From Candidatus Methanoperedens sp. (GTDB lineage Archaea > Halobacteriota > Methanosarcinia > Methanosarcinales > Methanoperedenaceae), in contig JAQUNZ010000008.1 of NCBI GenBank assembly GCA_028717345.1, positions 1 through 53,563 on the forward strand: a DNA stretch of 53,563 nt. Reading direction: 5' to 3'. Below are positions 14,531 through 21,565 of the stretch, piece after piece; the stretch's first letter is position 1; every line of letters begins with the position of its first letter. Under the pieces are notes generated by a model that saw nothing but the letters and a program-made list of their open reading frames with translations, ran no database searches and was not told the DNA's origin. Both the position numbers and the translations under genes were made by a program.

Positions 14531-15781
14531 AACATCTTCTGCAAATTCGTTCACTTGATTCTTATTTTCTTCAGGACAGAAAATATACAACTTTAATAGT
14601 GGATCTTGTGAACCAAAAATAGGTGATTCTTTTTCTATTTCACGGGGTCCATCATTATCCAAAATAAGTATCGGGGTTTCACCTGATTTAAAAAATTCAT
14701 ATGATGATTTATATAATGTATTCTCTATTTTTTGGAGATGAATTATAATAAAATCTTTATCACAATCACATTTTTCTGCTAATTCTACTTCTAATTCTCT
14801 AAAGTCTTCTGGCTTCAACTGCATTATTCGCCTTTTTTTCATAGGATTTAATTTTCTGAGGTCTATTTCATATCCCCTTTTCAATAGAGTTCTATTTTCT
14901 AAATCATTTATTAACTTGAAAGAGTTAGTTTCGTTATTGGATAGAATTTTTATAAAAAGTCTGCTATCATCTAATGATAGATAGTTGCTTAAGAAATTAT
15001 CACTATCGAATTTGAGAAAATCCTTACTTAAGGTTTTATCACGAATGGCAATCTCTACAGCGCGATTAAGCATATTGTCTGTGATAGCTCTGACATGGTG
15101 GAAATATACCTGTGTGTGCATCAAAAACCGAGCCAAGCGATAACTTTCTATGGCATCCTGCCCTTTTTTCAGAATTGCAATTTCCGACCTGTCACCATCG
15201 ACTATTTTTTGCATGGTATGAAGAATCCTCTCAAGGTCGAATATACCATATGCAACTCCTGTGTGATAGGAGTCCCTTCTCAAATAATCCAATCTGTCCG
15301 CATCGATGTTCCCGGAAATGATTTTGTTATTAACAGTATCATTTTTTTCATTAAATAAGAAAAGAACTTCGTCTTTCATATCACCCAAAATCCTGTCTAT
15401 ATCGCTATCCTCCTTTATTATTCGCAGAGTGATATCCTCATGGCTTATTTCTTTGTTGTTTACAATTTTAAGAATAGATTCAAAATTATGTGATAAAGGT
15501 CCATGCCCGATATCATGGAGCAACGCCGCATAACGAACAATTTCAATTTCATTATCATTTAAACCTAACTTCTCTGCCATTCTATTTGCTATGTGAAGGA
15601 CACCAAGTGTATGCTCAAATCTGGAATGGCAGGCACTTGGATAGACCAGATGAGTATTTCCAAGTTGCTTAATCCGTCTGAGTCTTTGAACGACAGGTGT
15701 GCCTAAAAGCTCCAGTTCTTTATGAGTGAGCCCGATGAAACCGTAAAGAGGATCCCTGAAAAATTTTTCAAATTCGAGCAT
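14522..15781 (-). CDS. HD-domain phosphohydrolase (YwfO/COG1078-like)
   Basis: The 419-residue cytosolic metal-dependent hydrolase belongs to the HD family related to dNTP triphosphohydrolases. The conserved N-terminus FRDPLYGFIGLTHKELELL and VQRLRRIKQLG are typical of COG1078. Metal ligands are visible as H52 in CHSRFEHTLG, the HD pair at 89-90 in LLHDIGHGPLSH, and DADRLDYLRRDS near residue 160. Its ATG overlaps the stop of the upstream gene (TAATG at 15779-15783), indicating translational coupling. As I recall, Bacillus ywgA and ywfO form the same adjacent pair, so the association appears ancient. The substrate is not deducible; dNTPs or other nucleotides are likely. Confidence 0.88.
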   Translation of the reverse strand: MLEFEKFFRDPLYGFIGLTHKELELLGTPVVQRLRRIKQLGNTHLVYPSACHSRFEHTLGVLHIANRMAEKLGLNDNEIEIVRYAALLHDIGHGPLSHNFESILKIVNNKEISHEDITLRIIKEDSDIDRILGDMKDEVLFLFNEKNDTVNNKIISGNIDADRLDYLRRDSYHTGVAYGIFDLERILHTMQKIVDGDRSEIAILKKGQDAIESYRLARFLMHTQVYFHHVRAITDNMLNRAVEIAIRDKTLSKDFLKFDSDNFLSNYLSLDDSRLFIKILSNNETNSFKLINDLENRTLLKRGYEIDLRKLNPMKKRRIMQLKPEDFRELEVELAEKCDCDKDFIIIHLQKIENTLYKSSYEFFKSGETPILILDNDGPREIEKESPIFGSQDPLLKLYIFCPEENKNQVNEFAEDVLV

Positions 15782-16338
15782 TACTCAGCCTGGCAGAGAT
15801 CTAGCTTCTTCAAAAGTTCTACTGCATTGTCGATCTGAGGCTGGGATAACTTCCAGCCGAAAGATTCGGCAATCATTGTTATCTCATCGGGTGTCATAGG
15901 CGTGCCCTGTTTTGTCAGTATATAATTTACCTTTGCTGCCCATGATAATATACTTACTTCAAGATTTGCAGTCTCTTTACAAATTCTGACTAAATTGACG
16001 ATTTTCTTATATTCTTCCGGATGTTCCTTCTTGATGTGGTCAATTATCTCATTGCCATCTCTGGAAATCGTATAACAATATCTCTTCCAGTCATTAGAGA
16101 CCGTAAATCCGGTTGTTTCGCGGGTTTCCACTTCTTCTTTCACAAAGTCAAGGTACGTAAGCTCATGAATTGAACTTGAGATTTCTGAACTGTACGGACC
16201 GTAATAGTGCGGTCTATAGTTTGCATCGACCAGTTTGAATAATGATTCAAAATAAATCAATTTTTGAATCGTAGTACGCCCGGAAATGCAGTCTCCTGCT
16301 GCCTTAATAGTCACCAATATCGCATCCGCAATTTCCAT
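15781..16338 (-). CDS. YwgA-like protein coupled to HD hydrolase
   Basis: The 185-residue soluble protein opens MEIADAILVTIKAAG and contains GRTTIQKLIYFESLF and YRPHYYGPYSSEISSSIHEL. This 'QKL.YF...YGPYS' pattern is shared by YwgA and by SocA/Panacea-like domains. The start at 16338 was chosen over the upstream one at 16464 because GAGGGAT lies directly before this ATG and a TATA box (CATTTAAATACTAT, reverse of 16381-16394) lies about 45 bp upstream, inside the longer version. The last codon overlaps the HD gene start. Panacea domains act as antitoxins or chaperone-linked adaptors elsewhere, so regulation of the HD enzyme is a reasonable but untested inference. Confidence 0.78.
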   Translation of the reverse strand: MEIADAILVTIKAAGDCISGRTTIQKLIYFESLFKLVDANYRPHYYGPYSSEISSSIHELTYLDFVKEEVETRETTGFTVSNDWKRYCYTISRDGNEIIDHIKKEHPEEYKKIVNLVRICKETANLEVSILSWAAKVNYILTKQGTPMTPDEITMIAESFGWKLSQPQIDNAVELLKKLDLCQAE

Positions 16339-16589
16339 TTTGATCCCTCTGATAGCCTCTTGATACATATATTTTAGTTTATAGTATTTAAATGCTGATG
16401 GGTTATTTGGGCGGGAGAGGATATAAATTCCCTGTAAGCGGGGGGAAAGTATTGTAGAATACAAAAATAGATTGATCGTTTTCTGTAATCGAATAAATAC
16501 GATACAACCCTTTCAACTATAAAAATAAATAAGTGGAATGCATAAATGAGTAAACACCCAGATAAATAAACTAAGAGGAAAAAGAATTT

Positions 16590-17534
16590 ATGGAGATCAG
16601 CGTGGAGGAACAGAGATTAACAATAGAAATTATCTCTACGCTCGTGCATATAAAAGACACCATGGCTGAACTTATTCTAAAACCAGCCGGTGTTCCAGCA
16701 GATGTATATCGCCCCTTACTGTATCGTCATGACGATACAACAGGTAAAACCCTTTCCAAGCGCCAGATTGCCCCTCTCATCCTCGATGCAACCAAGAAAC
16801 ATAGTAACTACAACGGAATTATACATAAGATGATTGAGATTGCGGCCAATTGGAGTAATTTTCATTTAGCAGACGATGAGTTTCAGGCTCGGGCAACTGT
16901 ACAAAAAGCTAGAGAACTTCTGGGTAATATCAAGTTAATGGAAGCCCGAGAAGAAAAGCAACGAGAGATTGCACGCAAAGAAGAATTAGCTCGAATGGAA
17001 CGAGAAAGGGCTGAAACACTCAGAAAACAATCAGAGCTGCTACTTATGATGTTAGATGAACTTGCAGTTAGTGCAGATGAACAGCGTAGGGGTTATCTTC
17101 TACAAGAACTCCTGAATAGGACATTCGATCTAAATGAGATTCCTGTGGTATCCGCTTTTACTAGAAATGAGGGCGGTGAACAGATTGATGGTGCCTTTAA
17201 ACTGGAAGGGTGGCACTATATTGTTGAATGTCGTTGGCGTAAAAAGCTCAGTAATATTAGAGAAATTGATGGTTTATTAGGTCAAATTGAGCGTTCTGGC
17301 CGGCAAACAATGGGTGTATTTCTTTCAATTAATGGTTGTTCAGAAAATGTTGTGCCCCTGTTGAAGCAAAATTGTTCCAAAAGTATTATTTTGATGGATG
17401 GGTATGATCTTCGAATTGTATTGGCTGGGCAAGTGGATTTAAGAGATTTTTTACTTGCAAAGGTCGCAAAGCTAAACCTTGAGGCTGAACCATACTATTC
17501 AGCAGCTAATTATATGAAAGAACAAACAGGATGA
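16590..17534 (+). CDS. PD-(D/E)xK restriction-endonuclease-like protein
   Basis: The 314-residue protein has three regions. Residues 1-105 are a helical N-terminal domain (IISTLVHIKDTMAELILKPAG...). Residues about 108-150 are a charged coiled coil (EAREEKQREIARKEELARME). Residues about 170-300 form a nuclease-like domain with GGEQIDGAFKLEGWHYIVECRW near 193-215. In related proteins this motif reads EQxDGAF...WHYLVEAKW, giving Asp and Glu-x-Lys catalytic residues; here the Lys position is Arg (ECR), so activity may be altered. AGAGGA is 10 nt before the ATG. It is divergent from the YwgA-like/HD pair. A Mrr-type or anti-invader role is plausible but unproven. Confidence 0.72.
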   Translation: MEISVEEQRLTIEIISTLVHIKDTMAELILKPAGVPADVYRPLLYRHDDTTGKTLSKRQIAPLILDATKKHSNYNGIIHKMIEIAANWSNFHLADDEFQARATVQKARELLGNIKLMEAREEKQREIARKEELARMERERAETLRKQSELLLMMLDELAVSADEQRRGYLLQELLNRTFDLNEIPVVSAFTRNEGGEQIDGAFKLEGWHYIVECRWRKKLSNIREIDGLLGQIERSGRQTMGVFLSINGCSENVVPLLKQNCSKSIILMDGYDLRIVLAGQVDLRDFLLAKVAKLNLEAEPYYSAANYMKEQTG

Positions 17535-17544
17535 TGCCTACAAC

Positions 17545-17561
17545 TGCCACTGTATGTGGCA
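17545..17561 (+). terminator. Possible short hairpin after the nuclease-like gene
   Basis: TGCCAC-TGTAT-GTGGCA forms a 6-bp stem just downstream of the stop codon. No strong T-run follows, so termination is only possible. Confidence 0.3.
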
Positions 17562-17640
17562 TGGCATAATTTATGTGAAATCTTTTAGAACAAGCCGGAC
17601 TGTTCGGATAAATATGTCTATAATCTGAAATCCAATAAAC

Positions 17641-18108
17641 TCAATGCCCCGCTGCCTCATGCGCCGCCGCATACCTCTCCGTGATCAGCGCTCTCTTCAG
17701 CTTGAACATCACTCTCTGCTTATCCATACCATACTGCTCGACAAGCGTTTTGATAAGCCTCTTCTTTGAAGCGCCCTTGAGAGCCATCTCTGCCATGATG
17801 CCGTCCACGAACTCCTTGCTGGGGTCGGCTTCTTTCTTAGCTTCAGCTTTTGGCGTTTCAGGTGTTTTAACATGTTGACCTTCAGGTTTTGGTGCAGGGG
17901 CTTTTATTGTTTCTTTAACTGCTTTTACCTCAACTCCAGGCGCTTCGGTTTTTGTTGGTTTTGCCGCCTGGATGGCTTTATCATCAGCTTTTGGCACCGC
18001 CTGCACCTGCGACTGCTCTTTGACCGCCATGGCTTTTAGTTTTTCAGTCTTTGCAAGCATTGTACCTTTTTCATCAGGCTTAACTGTGATCGCTTTCTTT
18101 TCTGCCAT
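17641..18108 (-). CDS. Alanine/lysine-rich protein at the end of the Hdr operon
   Basis: The 155-residue protein has a long low-complexity Lys/Ala/Pro/Glu-rich stretch (about residues 15-95). A folded-looking C-terminus follows, DPSKEFVDGIMAEMALKGA...KKRLIKTLVEQYGMDKQRVMFKLKRAL, predicted as two or three helices. The ATG at 18108 was chosen because GAGGTG lies 6 nt upstream; GTG 18117 and ATG 18114 are alternatives. Because GAGGTGATG also contains the fdhA-like stop, the two genes are coupled. I do not recognise the family. Its place suggests a tether, assembly factor or small subunit of the Hdr-Fdh complex. A tethering role is inferred from the flexible linker. Confidence 0.65.
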   Translation of the reverse strand: MAEKKAITVKPDEKGTMLAKTEKLKAMAVKEQSQVQAVPKADDKAIQAAKPTKTEAPGVEVKAVKETIKAPAPKPEGQHVKTPETPKAEAKKEADPSKEFVDGIMAEMALKGASKKRLIKTLVEQYGMDKQRVMFKLKRALITERYAAAHEAAGH

Positions 18109-18113
18109 TTCCA

Positions 18114-19523
18114 TCACCTCGATATCTCAACAGACGTGAGCATTCCTTTCTCTATCCCGAACTTCCTTGTTGTGATCAGCACATTCTCCTGCACAGGCGC
18201 CACCTTGAACTTCTTTTCGATGGATGCGCCGTTGGATTTTATCTTGAGCGTTCCACCCTTCAACAGCTTGAGCGCCTTCGCTGTGTTCAGGTTAAGCTCA
18301 ACGAAATCGTTATCGTCCGCAAGGTTGAACCACATGAATGGGTTATACACACTCAAAAGAGCAGTCTTTGTTTCGGGGGGCTTTGCCGCAGCCTGTATCG
18401 CGCCGTAGGCTGGTCTGTCGTATTTCGGTATCGTGAACTCATCCACTGCTGAGATGCCTATCGCTTTTTTCAGTGAGTCATGAAGAGCATTGAACTCGAA
18501 TTTCGAGCCTGCAATTATGCCAAGCGCATCCAGCCCATTAGTCCCCGCGCCGCCAAGAGCCTGTGCCCTTCCTTCATTGTTGATCAGTGTACCTTTCTTT
18601 TTATAGAGCGGCTCATGAGCTATCACAATATTTGCTTTTGCCGATGATGACTGACCTGTCTGTATTATCAGGTTCGTGAGTTTTGAAAGTGTTTCTGACG
18701 GGATCAGCGCCGACGGGTCTGATTCAAGGCAGAACAATGTCTTTATCGTTCCTTTATTTATATCATCAATAAGCTGTGCGAGTGATTTTTGCTTTGCATC
18801 CTTTGACAGCAGATACGCGCCCGTGGAATTCGCGAACGGCTTCAGGAAGGTAATCCTTGCGCCTGCATTCTTTGCAAGAGCAAGCACGCTCTTTACCTGC
18901 TCCGAATCCGATAGTGGATGGAAATCAGCAATAACAAGCGAATCCTTTGTGAGCGCAAGCTTTGAAACATCTGATGGCTTTATTGTTTCACTGGCAACAG
19001 GCATAGACTTCCACCATACAGCCGTGATCTTTGCGCCCTTCTTCTTTGCCGAAAGCAGACGCCTCAATATAAGCGGATACTGCTCATATGGGTCTATGAA
19101 AAGAACGATATGTTTTGCGGCTTCGATCTCGCTGTAAGGAATTCCCACGCTCAATGTCTGATAGGTATCCTTTGGAAGCGCCTCGAAATTTGCTCCTGTG
19201 CATAAATATGAACCTGCAACTTTCTGGAACGCCACAAGCTCTTCACATGTTGTATTTCCGAAAGAAAGGAATGCAGCGCTTCCTGCTGATATTCTCTTTG
19301 CAGCCTCTTTAGCTGCATCTTCAAGCGTGACTTCCTTTCCATCGATCACTGATTTTGCCGGCGCATACAGCTTTGGAAGGCTCATCCCGAACCTGCACAG
19401 TTTTCCGGCGTTGGCAGGTGACGATTTCCTGAAATCAACTTCCAGAGTACCGTTCTCCCGGATATATAATCCACAGCCGAAATTGCAGCCTGGACATATT
19501 GTTGAATAAACATTATCAGTCAT
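18114..19523 (-). CDS. Short FdhA-like molybdopterin oxidoreductase family protein, apparently non-catalytic
   Basis: The 469-residue protein starts with a [4Fe-4S] motif of the formate dehydrogenase/NuoG type, CPGCNFGCGLY...GKLCRFG (Cys 10, 13, 17, 43). A domain of the molybdopterin-oxidoreductase fold follows (GSAAFLSFGNTTCEEL, KHIVLFIDPYEQYPLILRRL, KGTLINNEGRAQALGG) and a C-terminal MopB-like beta domain (DDNDFVELNLNTAKAL). Full FdhA proteins are about 680 residues and carry a catalytic Sec/Cys in a V(C/U)H-G-P-S context. I see no such motif, and the protein is about 200 residues short. A scaffold or electron-relay role like NuoG is therefore possible. A subunit similar to FwdB was considered, but the surrounding Fdh/Hdr genes favour FdhA-like. 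GAGGAG precedes the ATG. Confidence 0.75.
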   Translation of the reverse strand: MTDNVYSTICPGCNFGCGLYIRENGTLEVDFRKSSPANAGKLCRFGMSLPKLYAPAKSVIDGKEVTLEDAAKEAAKRISAGSAAFLSFGNTTCEELVAFQKVAGSYLCTGANFEALPKDTYQTLSVGIPYSEIEAAKHIVLFIDPYEQYPLILRRLLSAKKKGAKITAVWWKSMPVASETIKPSDVSKLALTKDSLVIADFHPLSDSEQVKSVLALAKNAGARITFLKPFANSTGAYLLSKDAKQKSLAQLIDDINKGTIKTLFCLESDPSALIPSETLSKLTNLIIQTGQSSSAKANIVIAHEPLYKKKGTLINNEGRAQALGGAGTNGLDALGIIAGSKFEFNALHDSLKKAIGISAVDEFTIPKYDRPAYGAIQAAAKPPETKTALLSVYNPFMWFNLADDNDFVELNLNTAKALKLLKGGTLKIKSNGASIEKKFKVAPVQENVLITTRKFGIEKGMLTSVEISR

Positions 19524-19948
19524 TTAGATTTCTCCTCTTTTTGGAAATTCGCCACGGAGACTCAGAGCGCACAGAGAGTCCTGATAAACATCCTTGTGTT
19601 ATTGTCCTTTCATGATTATTTTCGATATCAATACAACCACATCTGCGTTTATCTGCGTTCATCTGCGGTTCATTTACAAAATGCAAAGGTGTCAACCCGG
19701 ATGAATTTCTTATTTCCTCTGTGTTCTCTGTGAACTCTGTGGTAGAAAATCCTGCAGTATTTCTATCCATGATCCTATTGCGAACATTAAAGCCAAAACC
19801 CAGAGGAGTTAATCCTGAAGAATATCCCGGTGTCTCTAAGTTCTCTTTTGGCAACATACCTTTCCCCAATGTACCAAAGAAATCCAACCCGCATCTGCGT
19901 TCATCTGCGTTCATCTGCGGTTTCTTTTTACTAACAAAATTAGAATCT
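19524..19948 (-). repeat. Intra-operon repeat island (three repeat families)
   Basis: The 425 bp between fdhB and the fdhA-like gene are made of dispersed repeats. There are CGCAGAT decamer arrays at 19641-19668 and 19893-19920. There are 'cacagag' elements at 19551-19579 and 19715-19746, the latter reading TCCTCTGTGTTCTCTGTGAA on the plus strand. A degenerate duplicated segment also encodes SSGLTPLHF and SSGLTPLGF on the minus strand. A 146-codon open frame (19516-19956) runs through them and gives the TTEFTENTE and QMNADERR peptides known from repeat-derived false proteins, so I do not call it a gene. Confidence 0.75.
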
Positions 19949-21103
19949 TCACTCATTCAACTTCACCTCGAAATAAGGCGGTTTTTGCATATCCATCCCC
20001 GGCTCATATTTTAATTGTTCCTGAACCGGATTTGCGAACCTTCTATACAGCCTTGTAAGCGGAATATCCGCAGGGCACACATCGCTGCACTGCCCGCATC
20101 CGATACATGCATCCGCAAGATGCAGGAATCGCACGAGATGGTACATCGACATCTTGTAAGCATCGCCGCGGAAATGATATTCCGTGCACTTTGAAACATC
20201 ACCGCATGAACACGTTGGGCATACGGTCTTACACGCGCCGCAATCTATGCAGTGCTCAAGCTCTTTCCTGAAATATTCAAGCCTTCCGTTCTCGATCGGA
20301 ACAAATACCTTGCCTTTCCATTTCTTTCCAAGGTCTTCCATCACGCCTTTTATCTTGGCGCGCATCGCAACTCCTTTCTCATCAGGTTTCTGCACCTGCA
20401 CATATCCTGCATCAACAGCATTCTGAAGCAGCTTTGCGCCTTTTTCTGAATTTATCTCAACAAATGTGGCTTTTCCCACAAGGTCGCCTGTAACACCCCA
20501 GTTGCCGCATGCGATATCGGAATTATTCGGTACTTTTATCGTGCAATAGCGGCAGCTTTCGCGCCTCCCGTATCCTTTCTCTTCAAGCTCGTCAATTGTG
20601 ATCGCATGTTCTTTTCCGTCCTTTGTCTCAAAGATGAGTTTCCCCTTCTCGATCTCCTCGCCATGTACATCTTCAGGCTTTATCTTATACATCACTTCAA
20701 GCATTTCGCGAGTGACAACAGGATGCATCGAACCGCCGCAGTTCAGACCAACGATAAAAGTATTATCAAGATTTATTGCATTGCGCTTTCCCTGCTCGAT
20801 TATTCCACGCACATCGCATCCCTTTGCAGGCAGTGCGACTTTCAGGTTCCTGTTTGCGATGAGCTTTGCAAAGTTGCTCGGGACAGAGTGCAGGGAGCCC
20901 GCAGAGTTAAGGACTTCATTCACATCAGAAGTGATTATTGGAACAGCTTCGAACTCGTTTATCTTCTTAAGTACCACAACAGCGTCAACAAACTTCTTCT
21001 CAAGCGCAGCAGCCAGCATCGAGGTCACAAGACCTCCTGAGCCTCCGCGCTTTCTCACATCATCCTTGGTTGACCAGCCCACATACATCTCGCCTTTCTG
21101 CAT
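19949..21103 (-). CDS. fdhB: F420-binding FdhB/FrhB-family iron-sulfur flavoprotein
   Basis: The 384-residue beta subunit belongs to the F420-reducing hydrogenase/formate dehydrogenase type, passing electrons between F420 and iron-sulfur clusters through FAD. RKRGGSGGLVTSMLAAALEK is the typical FrhB/FdhB opening. ALPAKGCDVRGIIEQ and CRYCTIKVPNNSDIACGNWG belong to the flavin and cluster domain. Two C-terminal ferredoxin motifs, CIDCGACKTVCP (about residue 286) and CIGCGQCSDVCP (about 332), provide additional [4Fe-4S] clusters, as in FdhB. GGGTGG lies 5 nt before the ATG, which directly follows the mvhD stop (TAGATG). It links the Hdr proteins to F420 rather than H2, since no hydrogenase large subunit is present. 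Confidence 0.9.
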   Translation of the reverse strand: MQKGEMYVGWSTKDDVRKRGGSGGLVTSMLAAALEKKFVDAVVVLKKINEFEAVPIITSDVNEVLNSAGSLHSVPSNFAKLIANRNLKVALPAKGCDVRGIIEQGKRNAINLDNTFIVGLNCGGSMHPVVTREMLEVMYKIKPEDVHGEEIEKGKLIFETKDGKEHAITIDELEEKGYGRRESCRYCTIKVPNNSDIACGNWGVTGDLVGKATFVEINSEKGAKLLQNAVDAGYVQVQKPDEKGVAMRAKIKGVMEDLGKKWKGKVFVPIENGRLEYFRKELEHCIDCGACKTVCPTCSCGDVSKCTEYHFRGDAYKMSMYHLVRFLHLADACIGCGQCSDVCPADIPLTRLYRRFANPVQEQLKYEPGMDMQKPPYFEVKLNE

Positions 21104-21565
21104 CTACGCCACCCCCTCTGGTTTCAGGGGACTTGGTCCAAGCTTCTTTATCTGGGCGGTCACATCGCGAATGAAATTAGCGAACCTCTCACCTTCGCTT
21201 GCTGATATCCAGTTAAGCTGAAGCCTTTCTTTCTCGATCCCCAGTTCCCGCACTACATTTTCAAGATACTTGTATTTTATTTTTGTTTTATCATTGCCAT
21301 TAACGTAATGGCAGTCGCCTATGTGGCAGCCCGTGACAAGAACTGCATCCGCGCCTTCGAGAAACGCATTGAACACATGAAGCGGGTCTATTCTTCCTGA
21401 ACACATTACTCGGATTATCCTCGTTGATGCCGGCTGCTGGAACCTTCCCATACCCGCGCTGTCAGCGCCTCCGTAAGAACACCAGTTGCAGCAGAAGGCT
21501 ACGATCTTGGGTTCCCAGCCATCTGTTTTTGCAGGAGTTGTTGCAGCTACTGCTTCTGCGCTCAT
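21104..21565 (-). CDS. mvhD: MvhD-family [2Fe-2S] electron-transfer subunit (copy 1)
   Basis: The 153-residue delta subunit carries electrons from a hydrogenase or formate dehydrogenase to HdrA. The family pattern is clear: KIVAFCCNWCSYGGADSAG, then IRVMCSGRIDPLHVFNAFLEGADAVLVTGCHIGDCHY, in which CCNWC, MCSGR and GCHIGDCHY supply the five conserved Cys for the [2Fe-2S] site. The ATG overlaps the hdrA stop by 4 bp and its stop abuts fdhB, placing it physically between HdrA and the F420 module, as expected for its role. The length is normal for MvhD. Confidence 0.93.
   Translation of the reverse strand: MSAEAVAATTPAKTDGWEPKIVAFCCNWCSYGGADSAGMGRFQQPASTRIIRVMCSGRIDPLHVFNAFLEGADAVLVTGCHIGDCHYVNGNDKTKIKYKYLENVVRELGIEKERLQLNWISASEGERFANFIRDVTAQIKKLGPSPLKPEGVA

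Noticed and set aside
19516-19956. 146-codon open frame between fdhB and the fdhA-like gene
   Set aside because: It is composed of dispersed repeats (QMNADERR, TTEFTENTE, duplicated SSGLTPL) and overlaps both neighbours; such frames are a known source of false proteins.
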